From the NCBI RefSeq assembly GCF_001570605.1, contig NZ_BBXG01000004.1, positions 496,001-560,000 of the forward strand: a DNA stretch of 64,000 nt, in the 5' to 3' direction. Of this stretch, positions 56,299-64,000 are shown one piece after another. Both the position numbers and the translations under genes were made by a program. Origin of the DNA: Herbidospora cretacea (GTDB lineage Bacteria; Actinomycetota; Actinomycetes; Streptosporangiales; Streptosporangiaceae). How positions within the stretch are numbered: position 1 is the stretch's first letter; each line of letters starts with the position of its first letter. A model generated the notes under the pieces. That model saw nothing but the letters and a program-made list of their open reading frames with translations. It had not been told where the DNA came from and ran no database searches.

Positions 56299-56334
56299 CC
56301 GGCCACCGCTCCAACCGGGGGGAGGGGTGGCCGG
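56299..56334. terminator. Hairpin between convergent GH54 and DapA-like genes
   Basis: CCGGCCACC (56299-56307) pairs with GGTGGCCGG (56326-56334), 9-bp stem with an 18-base loop, located between two convergent stop codons. Confidence 0.5.
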
Positions 56335-56343
56335 TAGGGGAGA

Positions 56344-57180
56344 TCAGGCAACGGCCGGCGGGGCTTCGGCGGGCAGGAGGGGCAGCCGGACCGAGGGGCT
56401 GGGGATGTCGCCCCGGGCGTGCAGGACCGCTTTGATCACCGTGGGGTTCGGCGCGGAGAACAGGCGCAGGGAGAGCAGGGACAGGCGGCGGCCGAGGTCG
56501 CGGGCCTCGGTCACGGCGCCCTCGCGCCAGGCGTCGACGAGCCGGGCGAAGCCGGTGGTCTCGACCAGCGCCGAGGCGGTCACGCCGCCGTGCGCGCCCA
56601 TCGCGAGCAGCGGTGACAGGCACGCGTCGTCGCCGCCGAGGATCGCGAACCCCTCCGGTGGATCGGCGAGCAGTTCGACGACGGCGTCGCCGATGCCGCC
56701 GGTGGCGGACTTGATCCCCGCCACGCCGGGGACGGCGGCGAGCCGTCGCAGGGTCGCGGCGGACAGGGGCTGGCCGGTGCGGTGGGGGACGTCGTACACG
56801 ACCAGGGGCACCGGGCTCGACGCGGCCAGATGCGCGAACCAGGCGACCACGCCGTCCTCGCCGGGGCGGACGAACGGCGGGACCACGGTGAGCGCGGCGA
56901 CCGCCTCCGGCGCGCCGAGGCGGGCGAGCGCCTCGGCCGTGTTCGCGCCGACGACGAGCGGGGCCGACCGCTCCCGGCACACCGAGGCCACCACCTCGAC
57001 CACGGCCCGCTTCTCCTCCTCGTCCAGCGAGCCGGGTTCGCCCGTGGTCCCGAGGGCGACCAGCCCGGTCGCGCCGTCGGCCAGCACCCGCCGGGCGAGC
57101 GCCTCCAGCGCGTCGAGCGCCACCTCACCGGAATCCCGGAACGGGGTGATCAAGGGGACGTAGAGCCCGTCGAGTGTCAT
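56344..57180 (-). CDS. DapA (DHDPS/NAL) family aldolase or dehydratase
   Basis: A 278-residue TIM-barrel class I aldolase. The Schiff-base Lys157 is in GIKSATG and the catalytic Tyr129 in VVYDVPHRTG; the pyruvate-binding GTTGEPGSL motif is near 45. True DapA makes dihydrodipicolinate, but the family also includes 2-keto-3-deoxy sugar-acid aldolases and dehydratases. No lysine biosynthesis gene is near, and a dehydratase and an FAH-type hydrolase follow at 60616-64000, so a sugar-acid or keto-acid role is at least as likely. Divergent from a LysR gene that probably controls it. Confidence 0.85.
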   Translation of the reverse strand: MTLDGLYVPLITPFRDSGEVALDALEALARRVLADGATGLVALGTTGEPGSLDEEEKRAVVEVVASVCRERSAPLVVGANTAEALARLGAPEAVAALTVVPPFVRPGEDGVVAWFAHLAASSPVPLVVYDVPHRTGQPLSAATLRRLAAVPGVAGIKSATGGIGDAVVELLADPPEGFAILGGDDACLSPLLAMGAHGGVTASALVETTGFARLVDAWREGAVTEARDLGRRLSLLSLRLFSAPNPTVIKAVLHARGDIPSPSVRLPLLPAEAPPAVA

Positions 57181-57251
57181 GCCTCCATCGTGGGCGCAGG
57201 CGAAGGTGAAGGACCAGTTCCGATTCGTGAAGAGATCCGTAAGCTGAACTT

Positions 57252-58208
57252 ATGCTTGATGTCCGCCGGCTGCGGCTGCTCCGCGATCTGGCCCGGCTCG
57301 GCACCATCGCCGCCGTGGCCGAGGCTCACGCCTACACCCCCTCGGCCGTCTCCCAGCAGCTCGCGGCGCTGCAACGGGAGGCCGGAGTGCCGCTGCTGGA
57401 GAAGACGGGACGGGGCGTCGCCCTCACCCCGGCCGCCGTCGCGCTGGTCGGCCACACCGAGACCGTGCTGGCCGCCCTGGAGGCGGCGGCCGCCTCGCTG
57501 GCCGCCGCCCGCACGGGCCTGAGCGGGGCCGTCCGCATCGGCGCGTTCCCGACGGCGGTCCACACCCTGCTCCCGGCGGCGCTGGTCGCGCTGGCCCGCG
57601 ACCACCCGGCCCTCGACCTGATGGTCACCGAACTCGACCCGGCCGCCGCCCCCGAGGCGCTCCGCGAACGCCGCCTCGACGTGGCCCTGCTCCACGACTA
57701 CGACCTGGCCCCGGTCGATCCCGACCCCACCCTCGACTCCACGCCGCTGCTCGACGAGACCGTCTACCTCGCGGTCCCGGCCTCGGCGGACACCGCGCCG
57801 GTCGCCGACCCCGTGGCCGGGTTCCGGGACGCCGAATGGATCATGTCCGCGCCCGGGACCCTCTGCCACACCGTCGCCGTGCGGGCCTGTCAGGCGGCCG
57901 GGTTCTCGCCCCGCGCCCGCCACCACGTCGACGACTTCACCGCCGTCCTCACTCTCGTCGCCGCAGGTCAGGGCGTCGCGCTCGTGCCCGAACTCGGGGC
58001 GGCCCGGCTGCCCGGGGGAGTGAGCCTGCTGCCGCTGACGGCCCGGCGCCGGACCAGGATCGCCTACCGCCGCGGCGCGGGGGACCACCCCGCCGTCGCC
58101 GCCTGCGCCGCCGCCCTCCGCACCGCGAGCGAGGGCCACGCTCGCCTGAGTCAGCGGGCGGCGGCGACCAGGCCGCCGTCGACGATCAGGTCCTGGCCGT
58201 TGACGTAG
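57252..58208 (+). CDS. LysR family transcriptional regulator
   Basis: A 318-residue protein with an N-terminal LysR HTH (LDVRRLRLLRDLARLGTIAA, SAVSQQLAALQREAGVPLLEK) and a type 2 periplasmic-binding-like sensor. Divergent from the DapA-like gene with 71 bp between starts, the usual arrangement for regulating the neighbour. Its last 58 bases overlap the convergent SDR gene, so the C-terminal tail (RAAATRPPSTIRSW) may be an unusual extension. Confidence 0.9.
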   Translation: MLDVRRLRLLRDLARLGTIAAVAEAHAYTPSAVSQQLAALQREAGVPLLEKTGRGVALTPAAVALVGHTETVLAALEAAAASLAAARTGLSGAVRIGAFPTAVHTLLPAALVALARDHPALDLMVTELDPAAAPEALRERRLDVALLHDYDLAPVDPDPTLDSTPLLDETVYLAVPASADTAPVADPVAGFRDAEWIMSAPGTLCHTVAVRACQAAGFSPRARHHVDDFTAVLTLVAAGQGVALVPELGAARLPGGVSLLPLTARRRTRIAYRRGAGDHPAVAACAAALRTASEGHARLSQRAAATRPPSTIRSWPLT

Positions 58209-58900
58209 GACGCGTCGTCGGAGGCGAGGAAGGCGACCGCGTCGGCGACGTCGCCCGCCGTGCCGAGACGGGCGCTCGGCACGGCGGCCACGACGGCGGG
58301 GTGGGCCTGGGCCGGGATGTGCTCGTGGAACATCGGGGTCTCGATGTAGCCGGGGCTCACCGAGTTGACCCGGATCCCCCTCGGGCCGAGTTCGGCCGCG
58401 AGGGTGCGGGCCAGGTTGTGCACGGCCGCCTTGGAGGCCGCGTACAGGTCGGCTCCGGCCAGGCCCCGGTGCAGGGCCCACGACGCGTTGATCACGATCG
58501 CGGCCCGGTCGGACAGCAGCGGGAGGGTCTTCTGGAGGGTGAAGAACACCCCTTTGACGTTGGTCGCCATGACGTGGTCGAAGTCGGCCTCGGTGACCGC
58601 GCCGAACGGCTGGAACAGGGCGGTGCCCGCGTTGGCGAACACGACGTCCAGCCGCCCGTACCGGACCCCGATCTCGCTCGTCAGGGCGTCGAGGTCACGC
58701 AGGCTGGTGGTGTCGCCGCGGACGGGCAGGACGCGGTCGCCGCCCGCCAGGCGCTCGACCGCGGCGTCGAGCCGGGGCTTGTCGCGGCCGGTGAGGATCA
58801 CGTGGGCGCCCTCGGCGAGGAGCCTGTCCGCCGTGGCGAGGCCGATGCCGCTGGTGCCGCCGGTGATGAGCGCGATCTTGCCGTCGAACCTGTGAGTCAT
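58151..58900 (-). CDS. Short-chain dehydrogenase/reductase (classical SDR)
   Basis: A 249-residue NAD(P)-dependent oxidoreductase. Cofactor motif TGGTSGIG near 14-21, NAG motif VFANAGTAL near 89, catalytic Ser in VINASWAL region and YAASK near 153-157, and the closing VNGQDLIVDGG. An Arg/Asp-type residue after strand 2 (TGRDKPRL) suggests NADP preference. Substrate unknown. It follows the XRE regulator at 58971 and is its likely target; this pairing of SDR and MmyB-type XRE genes is common in actinomycetes. Confidence 0.9.
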   Translation of the reverse strand: MTHRFDGKIALITGGTSGIGLATADRLLAEGAHVILTGRDKPRLDAAVERLAGGDRVLPVRGDTTSLRDLDALTSEIGVRYGRLDVVFANAGTALFQPFGAVTEADFDHVMATNVKGVFFTLQKTLPLLSDRAAIVINASWALHRGLAGADLYAASKAAVHNLARTLAAELGPRGIRVNSVSPGYIETPMFHEHIPAQAHPAVVAAVPSARLGTAGDVADAVAFLASDDASYVNGQDLIVDGGLVAAAR

Positions 58901-58970
58901 GCGATCCAGCGTGCCGAAGGAGGCAGGAGGTGAACAGTGCGCGGTGAACAGGGGAGTGGCACCACCACCT

Positions 58971-59747
58971 TCAGCGCGGGTTGTAGAGCTCCAGGTACCA
59001 GTACGGGTGGTCGACCACGGCCAGGGTGGTCATGTCGAAGAACAGGTCTCCGGCCTCGGGATGGCGGATCGCCTTGACCGCCTGGACCGGCGGTCCCACG
59101 TCGTGGCGGCCCCACAGCTCGGCGAACTCGGGGCTGACCGCGCTCAGGTCGGCGACCACGCGGGCGAACTCCGGGTCGCCGGGGGCGTGCGCCGCGTCGG
59201 CGCGGTAGGCGGCCACGACACCCGGCGCGGCCGACTCCCACTCGACGTGCATGGCCCGGTAGCGGGCGTTGGTGAAGAACGCGATCAGGCAGTTGTGGTC
59301 GGTGTCGCCGTAGCGGAAGGTCCGTTGCGCGGCGTCGTTGGCGGCGATCATGTTCCAGTAGCGGTCGCGCAGCATCGCGGGCGGCGTCCACGTGTCGAGC
59401 AGGCGGCGCAGTTCCGGGGTGACCTCGGCGTCGCGACGGCCCTGGGTCGTCGGCGGGTTGAGGCCGGCCAGCAGGTAGGCGTGGGCGCGTTCGGACTCGC
59501 TCAGGCGCAGCGCGCGGCCGATCGCGTCGAGCACGTCGGACGAGACGTTGATGTCGCGGCCCTGCTCCAGCCAGGTGTACCAGGACACCCCCACCCCGGC
59601 CAGCACGGCGACCTCCTCGCGCCGCAGCCCCGGCGTCCGGCGTCGTCCGGCCACCGCCATGCCGACGTCGCCGGGGGTGAGCCGGGCCCGGCGGGTGCGG
59701 AGGAAGTCGCTGAGCTCCGCACGGCGACGCCGCGTCTCGCTGGTCAT
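58971..59747 (-). CDS. XRE-type regulator with MmyB-like ligand domain
   Basis: A 258-residue protein. N-terminal helix-turn-helix (LSDFLRTRRARLTPGDVG, RRTPGLRREEVAVLAGVGVSWYTWLEQGR, quoted as two parts) followed by the MmyB-like PAS-related domain (MLRDRYWNMIAANDAAQRTF, FFTNARYRAMHVEW) that in the family binds fatty acids. Seventy bases from the SDR start and 17 bases from the methyltransferase stop on the same strand. Confidence 0.9.
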   Translation of the reverse strand: MTSETRRRRAELSDFLRTRRARLTPGDVGMAVAGRRRTPGLRREEVAVLAGVGVSWYTWLEQGRDINVSSDVLDAIGRALRLSESERAHAYLLAGLNPPTTQGRRDAEVTPELRRLLDTWTPPAMLRDRYWNMIAANDAAQRTFRYGDTDHNCLIAFFTNARYRAMHVEWESAAPGVVAAYRADAAHAPGDPEFARVVADLSAVSPEFAELWGRHDVGPPVQAVKAIRHPEAGDLFFDMTTLAVVDHPYWYLELYNPR

Positions 59748-59764
59748 ACGCGATGGTAACCGGG

Positions 59765-60577
59765 CTATCTCGACGCGGTGACGATCCAGATCGCCGCCTC
59801 CAGGCAGACCCCGTCGGCCTCGGCGTGCCCGGCGAGGGCGGCCCGCAGGTCGGCGAGCGCGGCGTTCCTGCCGGTCTCGGGGACGGCGGCCAGCTGGGCC
59901 CGGACGGGCCCGGTCGCGGCCAGGTATCCGGCCGCGTCCGCCACGTCGGACCCCACGTGGAGCGGCACCCGCACGCCCTCCAGACGGACGTCGCGGAACC
60001 CGGCCCGGGTCAGCAGCGGCTCGACCACGACGGGGTCGGACTGGGTGAACATGCTGCGGTCCCGCAGGTCGACGGGGGCGGTGGCGTGCCGCCCGATCGC
60101 CTCACCGGGGAGGGTGAGCCAGGGGTTGACGCCGGGCGGCTGCCAGGTCGCCAGGACCAGCCGCCCGCCGGGGCGCAGCCCGCCGCCGATCGTGGTGAAG
60201 GCGCGGACGGGGTCGGTGAAGAACATCGTGCCGAACCGGCTGATCGCCACGTCGAACGGGCCGGGCAGCGGGTGGGTCTGCGCGTCGGCGTGCACGAAAC
60301 GCGCGTTGGCCGGGCCGCCCGACTCCTGGCGGGCGCAGGCCACCCGCAGCATGGGGGCCGACACGTCGATGCCGATGACCGCCCCGCCCGGGGCGACCTG
60401 GGCGGCGGCCAGGAGCGTGGTGGCTCCGCAGCCGCAGCCGACGTCCAGGACCTGCTCTCCCGGCCGCAGCCCGGCGGCGGTGAGCAGGGTCTCCCCGACC
60501 GAGGTGAGCACGCGGTCGCGCCGGTCGGCGTCCGCGGCCCAGCGCTCGCCGTCGTCGTCGTTCCAGATCTGCGCCAC
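59765..60577 (-). CDS. SAM-dependent methyltransferase (class I)
   Basis: A 270-residue Rossmann-fold methyltransferase. SAM motif I is VLDVGCGCGATTLL near 48, motif post-I VIGIDVSAPML, and the acidic DAQTHPLPGPFDVAISRFGTMF segment near 98. GTG at 60577, preceded by a G-rich stretch, gives the N-terminus AQIWNDDDGERW typical of this subgroup; GTG at 60586 is an alternative. Substrate unknown; close relatives are annotated only as class I methyltransferases. The open frame upstream is not coding and shadows ilvD. Confidence 0.88.
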   Translation of the reverse strand: MAQIWNDDDGERWAADADRRDRVLTSVGETLLTAAGLRPGEQVLDVGCGCGATTLLAAAQVAPGGAVIGIDVSAPMLRVACARQESGGPANARFVHADAQTHPLPGPFDVAISRFGTMFFTDPVRAFTTIGGGLRPGGRLVLATWQPPGVNPWLTLPGEAIGRHATAPVDLRDRSMFTQSDPVVVEPLLTRAGFRDVRLEGVRVPLHVGSDVADAAGYLAATGPVRAQLAAVPETGRNAALADLRAALAGHAEADGVCLEAAIWIVTASR

Positions 60578-60615
60578 GCCCCCCACCGTAACCCGGCGAG
60601 AACCCGGCGAGCGGG

Positions 60616-62256
60616 TCAGATCGTGACCGCGCCGTCCGAGGCCGAGCCGACCGTGGCGACGTATTTGGCCAGCACGCCCCGCTCGACCGGGCGGTCCGGG
60701 CGGGTCCACGCCGCGGCCCGCGCCTCCAGTTCCGCCGCGTCCACGCGCAGGTCCAGCACCCGGGCGGCCGAGTCGATGACGACCGTGTCGCCGTCGCGGA
60801 CGAGGGCCAGCGGGCCGCCCCGGTAGGCCTCGGGGGCGACGTGGCCGATGACCAGGCCGTGGGAGACGCCGGAGAAACGGCCGTCGGTCACCAGGGCCAC
60901 GTCCACGCCCTGGCCGACGAGCGCGCCGGTGATCGAGAGCATCTCGCGCATGCCGGGGCCGCCGGCCGGGCCCTCGTACCGGACGACGACCACGTCGCCG
61001 TCGACGATGCGGCGCTCCTGGATGGCCGCGAAGCAGGCCTCCTCGCCGTCGAACACCCGGGCCGGGCCGCTGAACACGAAATCGGGCTTTCCGCCGAGCT
61101 TCAGCACGCAGCCGTCGGGGGCGAGCGAGCCCCGCAGGACGGCCAGCGCCCCCGGGCCCTTCACCGGGTCGGCGACCGTCTTCACGACCTGCTGGCCGGG
61201 GGCCTCCTGGGCCGCTTCGGCCACCTCGGCCAGGGTGCGGCCGTCGACCAGGGTGACGTCCTCGCGGAGCAGGCCCGCCTCCAGCAGGCGGCGCACGACC
61301 AGCGACGTGCCGCCCGCGCGCCACAGGTCGGCGGCGCTGTGCGGACCGGCCGGCTTCACCCCGGCCACGATCGGGATCTGATGGCAGATCCGGTCGATGT
61401 CGTCGATCTCCAGCGCGATCCCGGCCTCGCGGGCGACGGCCAGCAGGTGCAGGACCGAGTTGGTCGAGCCGCCCATCGCGGCGACCGAGACGATCGCGTT
61501 GTGCAGCGACGCCTCGGTGATCACCCGGGACGGGCGGGCGTCGCGGGCCAGCGCGTCCATGACGACCTCGCCGACGAGCACGGCGGCCTCGTTCTTCGAC
61601 GGGGCCACGGCCGGGATGTCGCTCACGCCGAACGGCGACAGGCCGAGGAAGTCGCAGATGGCGCCCATCGTGTTGGCCGTGTACTGCGCGGCGCAGGTCC
61701 CGGCCCCGGGGCAGGCGTGGCGGGCCAGGTCGTCGACGTCGTCCTGGGTCAGCTTGCCGACGCTGCGCTCGCCGAGGGCCTCCCACATGTCCTGGATCGT
61801 CACGTCGCGGTCGCGCCAGCGGCCGGGCATCATGCTGCCGCTGTAGAGGATCACCGACGGCACGTCGAGGCGGCTCAGCGCCATGATCGCGGCGGGCGCG
61901 GTCTTGTCGCAGCCGACGATCGCCACGATCGCGTCGAACTGGTGGGCGCGGCCCATCAGCTCGATCGAGTCGGCGATGACCTCGCGGCTGACCAGCGAGG
62001 CCCGCATGCCGGGGGTGCCCATCGTGAGGTTGTCGGAGACCGCGATGGTGTTGAACTCCATCGGCGTGCCGCCCGCCCGGCGCACCCCCTCGGCGACGTG
62101 GGCGGCCAGCTCGCGGTGGGTGAGGTTGCACGGCATGGTGCCGGTCCACGTGGAGGCGATGCCGACCTTGGGGCGGCGCATGTCCTCGTCGGTCCAGCCC
62201 ATCGCGTATAGGTGGGAGCGCGCCGGGGCGCGGTCGGGGTCGTTCGCGATGCTCAT
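60616..62256 (-). CDS. ilvD: IlvD/Edd family dehydratase
   Basis: A 546-residue iron-sulfur dehydratase. The three cluster cysteines are in GTMPCNL near 42, GCDKTAP near 115 and [11 protein letters not shown] near 188; [22 protein letters not shown] region is present (shown as [12 protein letters not shown]). IlvD converts dihydroxy acids to 2-keto acids in branched-chain amino-acid synthesis; the family also includes sugar-acid dehydratases. Overlapping by 4 bases with an amidohydrolase and then an FAH-type hydrolase, it is not beside other ilv genes, so it may be a catabolic paralogue (inference). The length is nearer short-form IlvD than the 616-residue E. coli enzyme. Confidence 0.85.
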   Translation of the reverse strand: MSIANDPDRAPARSHLYAMGWTDEDMRRPKVGIASTWTGTMPCNLTHRELAAHVAEGVRRAGGTPMEFNTIAVSDNLTMGTPGMRASLVSREVIADSIELMGRAHQFDAIVAIVGCDKTAPAAIMALSRLDVPSVILYSGSMMPGRWRDRDVTIQDMWEALGERSVGKLTQDDVDDLARHACPGAGTCAAQYTANTMGAICDFLGLSPFGVSDIPAVAPSKNEAAVLVGEVVMDALARDARPSRVITEASLHNAIVSVAAMGGSTNSVLHLLAVAREAGIALEIDDIDRICHQIPIVAGVKPAGPHSAADLWRAGGTSLVVRRLLEAGLLREDVTLVDGRTLAEVAEAAQEAPGQQVVKTVADPVKGPGALAVLRGSLAPDGCVLKLGGKPDFVFSGPARVFDGEEACFAAIQERRIVDGDVVVVRYEGPAGGPGMREMLSITGALVGQGVDVALVTDGRFSGVSHGLVIGHVAPEAYRGGPLALVRDGDTVVIDSAARVLDLRVDAAELEARAAAWTRPDRPVERGVLAKYVATVGSASDGAVTI

Positions 62257-63203
62257 GCGGTCTCCCTGGTGGTGGCGACGGGCAGTTCGAGGCCCAGCAG
62301 GCGCGCGGCGTTGCCCGCGAAGATCAGCTCACGGTCGCGCGCCGACAGGTTGAGCTCGTCGACGATCCTGACCTGCTCCTCTGCGTACTTCCTGATGTAT
62401 CCCCAGGGGAAGTCGCACGAGTCGGTGCCGAACAGGATGCGTTCGGGGCCGAAGGTCTCGACGAACTTCCGGAACAGGGCCTTCTGGTCGAGGTCGTAGG
62501 GGACCCAGCGGGTCCACTCGTGGTTGCTGGAGCTGTCGACGTGGACGTTGGCGTTCGACCAGCCCAGGCGCAGCAGCTCGGCCGGGTAGCCGCAGCCGAA
62601 GTGGGCCACCGTGAAGTTGACGGTGGGGAAGGCTTTGGCGACGTCGTGCAGGGCCAGCGGGTCCATGTTGGGGGCCCAGCCGAGCCCGCCGCCGCCGTTG
62701 ACCGGGCCGAAGTGCAGCACGACGGGCAGTTTGTGCTCCTCAACCACCTCCCACACCGGCCACAGCGACCGGTCGGCCAGCGGCACGGTCACCCAGGGCG
62801 CGATGACCTTGTAGCCGCGCAGCCCGATCTCCACGGCCCGGCGCAGTTCGGCGGCGGCCCCGGGGGAGCAGGGCTGGTGGTTGGCGAAGCCCACGAAGCG
62901 GTCGGGGTGGGCGGCGACGACCGAGGCCAGGCGGTCGTTGCCGCCGCCGGACATGAAGACCACCCGCTCAAGGCCGAAGTCGTCGGCCTCGGCGCGCCAT
63001 GCGGCGGCCAGGTCCTCGGTCGTGCGCGTCTCGGGCGCGGTCGGCGGCAGGCTGCGCGCTGTGCGGACCCGCTCGGCGTACCGGGCGGAGTTGGCTCGCA
63101 GCACCTCCAGCTTGGCCGGGCCGCAGACGTGCTCGTACTCGGCGTCGAGGCGGTCCTGGGTGGGCTCGTCGCCGGGGAAGTGGCAGTGGAAGTCGATGAT
63201 CAC
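62253..63203 (-). CDS. Amidohydrolase-2 family protein
   Basis: A 316-residue TIM-barrel metal hydrolase. GTG at 63203 overlaps the FAH gene stop and opens directly on the metal motif [12 protein letters not shown]. Further ligands: [10 protein letters not shown] near 170, VAHFGCGYP near 208 and [11 protein letters not shown] near 268. Family members include ACMSD-like decarboxylases, lactonases (fuconolactonase type) and hydratases. Coupled by overlaps to FAH upstream and the dehydratase downstream, so a single pathway for a lactone or keto acid is likely. A distant relative is encoded at 29065. Confidence 0.85.
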   Translation of the reverse strand: MIIDFHCHFPGDEPTQDRLDAEYEHVCGPAKLEVLRANSARYAERVRTARSLPPTAPETRTTEDLAAAWRAEADDFGLERVVFMSGGGNDRLASVVAAHPDRFVGFANHQPCSPGAAAELRRAVEIGLRGYKVIAPWVTVPLADRSLWPVWEVVEEHKLPVVLHFGPVNGGGGLGWAPNMDPLALHDVAKAFPTVNFTVAHFGCGYPAELLRLGWSNANVHVDSSSNHEWTRWVPYDLDQKALFRKFVETFGPERILFGTDSCDFPWGYIRKYAEEQVRIVDELNLSARDRELIFAGNAARLLGLELPVATTRETA

Positions 63204-64000
63204 TTGAATCGCACCGTGTTCCGCAGCAGGCCGACGCCCTCGACCTCGCACTCGACCACGTCGCCGTCTTTGAGCCAGAGCGGGGGCTTGCGGCCCATGC
63301 CGACACCGTGCGGGGTGCCGGTGGCGATGACGTCACCAGGGTTCAGGGTCATGTGCGCCGACAGGTAGGCGATGATCTGCGGGATCTGGAAGATCATCTC
63401 GCTGGTACGGCTGTCCTGGACGATCTCGCCGTTGACCCTGGCTGAGATGGCCAGGTCGTGGGGGTCGGCGATCTCGTCGGCGGTGACGATCCAGGGTCCG
63501 AGCGGGCAGAACCCGTCGAAGTTCTTGCCCCGGAACCACTGCACGTCGGCGAACTGCGCGTCCCGGGCCGACACGTCGTCGGCGACGGTGTAGCCGAAGA
63601 CGCCGTCGGGCCCGATGACCACGGCGAGCTCGGACTCCCAGTCGAGCTGCTCGGTGCTCCCCGCCGGCACCACGACGTCGGCGTAGGGGCCGGTCAGGGT
63701 GTGCGCCGTCTTCACGAAGGCCAGCACCTTGGACGGGGTGTCCAGGCCGGTCTCCCGGATGTGGTCGGCGTAGTTGAGGCCGATGCAGATGATCTTCTCC
63801 GGGTGGGCCACCGGGCTGAGCAACTCCACGCTGGCGAGCGGGATCGCCGGTCCGGCCGGGGTGAAGTCCCCGCCGGAGGCGATCAGGTCACGGACGGCGT
63901 CAGCCATGTAGGCAGTGGACTCCTCGGCCACGGGGGCGACGGTGTCCCCTTCGACGAGCCCGGCGAAGATCCGGCCGTCGGACGTGCGGTAGCGGGCGAT
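63200..64000 (-). CDS. Fumarylacetoacetate hydrolase (FAH) family protein, 5'-truncated
   Basis: Minus-strand gene running off the right edge; 266 residues are visible, starting inside the small N-terminal FAH domain (RYRTSDGRIFAGLVEG). The catalytic domain has IICIGLNYADHIRETG, the metal ligands in DWESELAVVIG and the downstream Asp in SARDAQFADVQW, and GTPHGVGMG near the end. The family hydrolyses or decarboxylates beta-keto or acylpyruvate acids, including the last step of some L-fucose and L-rhamnose oxidative routes. First visible gene of the operon with the amidohydrolase and IlvD-type dehydratase. Confidence 0.9.
   Translation of the reverse strand: MARYRTSDGRIFAGLVEGDTVAPVAEESTAYMADAVRDLIASGGDFTPAGPAIPLASVELLSPVAHPEKIICIGLNYADHIRETGLDTPSKVLAFVKTAHTLTGPYADVVVPAGSTEQLDWESELAVVIGPDGVFGYTVADDVSARDAQFADVQWFRGKNFDGFCPLGPWIVTADEIADPHDLAISARVNGEIVQDSRTSEMIFQIPQIIAYLSAHMTLNPGDVIATGTPHGVGMGRKPPLWLKDGDVVECEVEGVGLLRNTVRFK

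Noticed and set aside
57210..57240. Possible extra LacI-type operator (TTCCGATTCGTGAA) near the LysR start
   Set aside because: Only half of the palindrome matches; the other half diverges too far from CGAATCGRTTCG.

Overview
The window is very GC-rich DNA with heavy use of GTG starts, 4-base ATGA/GTGA gene overlaps, lipoprotein and Sec signal peptides, and many secreted enzymes carrying ricin-type CBM13 modules. This points to a filamentous actinomycete, most likely a Streptosporangiaceae-type genus (inference from style, not from a marker gene). No rRNA, tRNA, CRISPR array, transposase or phage gene was seen.

Bases 1-11951 hold a tightly coupled plus-strand operon that looks like a small-molecule biosynthetic cluster. 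In order it encodes a haem-oxygenase-like iron enzyme (cut by the window edge), an O-carbamoyltransferase, a 48-residue membrane peptide resembling the C-terminus of SxtJ proteins, an Fe(II)/2-oxoglutarate oxygenase, an ATP-grasp ligase, an 89-residue protein of unknown role, a second ATP-grasp ligase, and a private carbamoyl-phosphate synthetase (CarA and CarB). The logic suggests a hydroxylated, carbamoylated amino acid or small peptide with its own carbamoyl phosphate supply. A MocR regulator and a LysE-type amino-acid exporter follow, divergently transcribed around a clear palindromic operator.

Bases 14133-23079 carry a TetR regulator and a peptide/opine-type ABC importer operon that continues without gaps into a cupin, a dimethylformamidase-like protein and an agmatinase-family ureohydrolase. 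This looks like an uptake and C-N bond hydrolysis pathway for an unidentified nitrogen compound. A secreted four-repeat protein follows, ending in a good terminator.

Bases 24697-32852 hold two secreted LpqC-type esterases (CBM13 and CBM2), a MarR regulator, and a PaaX-controlled group (amidohydrolase, MHS-type transporter, acyl-CoA ligase) likely for carboxylic or aromatic acid use. An isolated protein with a cytidine-deaminase-like C-terminal motif sits at 32824-34557.

Bases 34811-56287 are a plant polysaccharide (arabinoxylan/arabinan) region: a sugar ABC importer with a cytoplasmic GH63-like glycosidase, a LacI regulator, two GH54 arabinofuranosidases, a clan GH-A glycosidase, a CE1 esterase, two GH43 enzymes with CBM42, a ThuA/DUF1080 protein and a PQQ-type sugar dehydrogenase. 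Seven copies of a 12-bp palindrome (CGAATCGATTCG and close variants) lie at promoters here and define a probable LacI regulon. Two CBM13-coding stretches of 326 bp are identical in inverted orientation.

Bases 56344-64000 hold a DapA-family aldolase, LysR, SDR, XRE regulator, methyltransferase, and a coupled IlvD-type dehydratase, amidohydrolase and FAH-family hydrolase, suggestive of sugar-acid or carboxylic acid catabolism.
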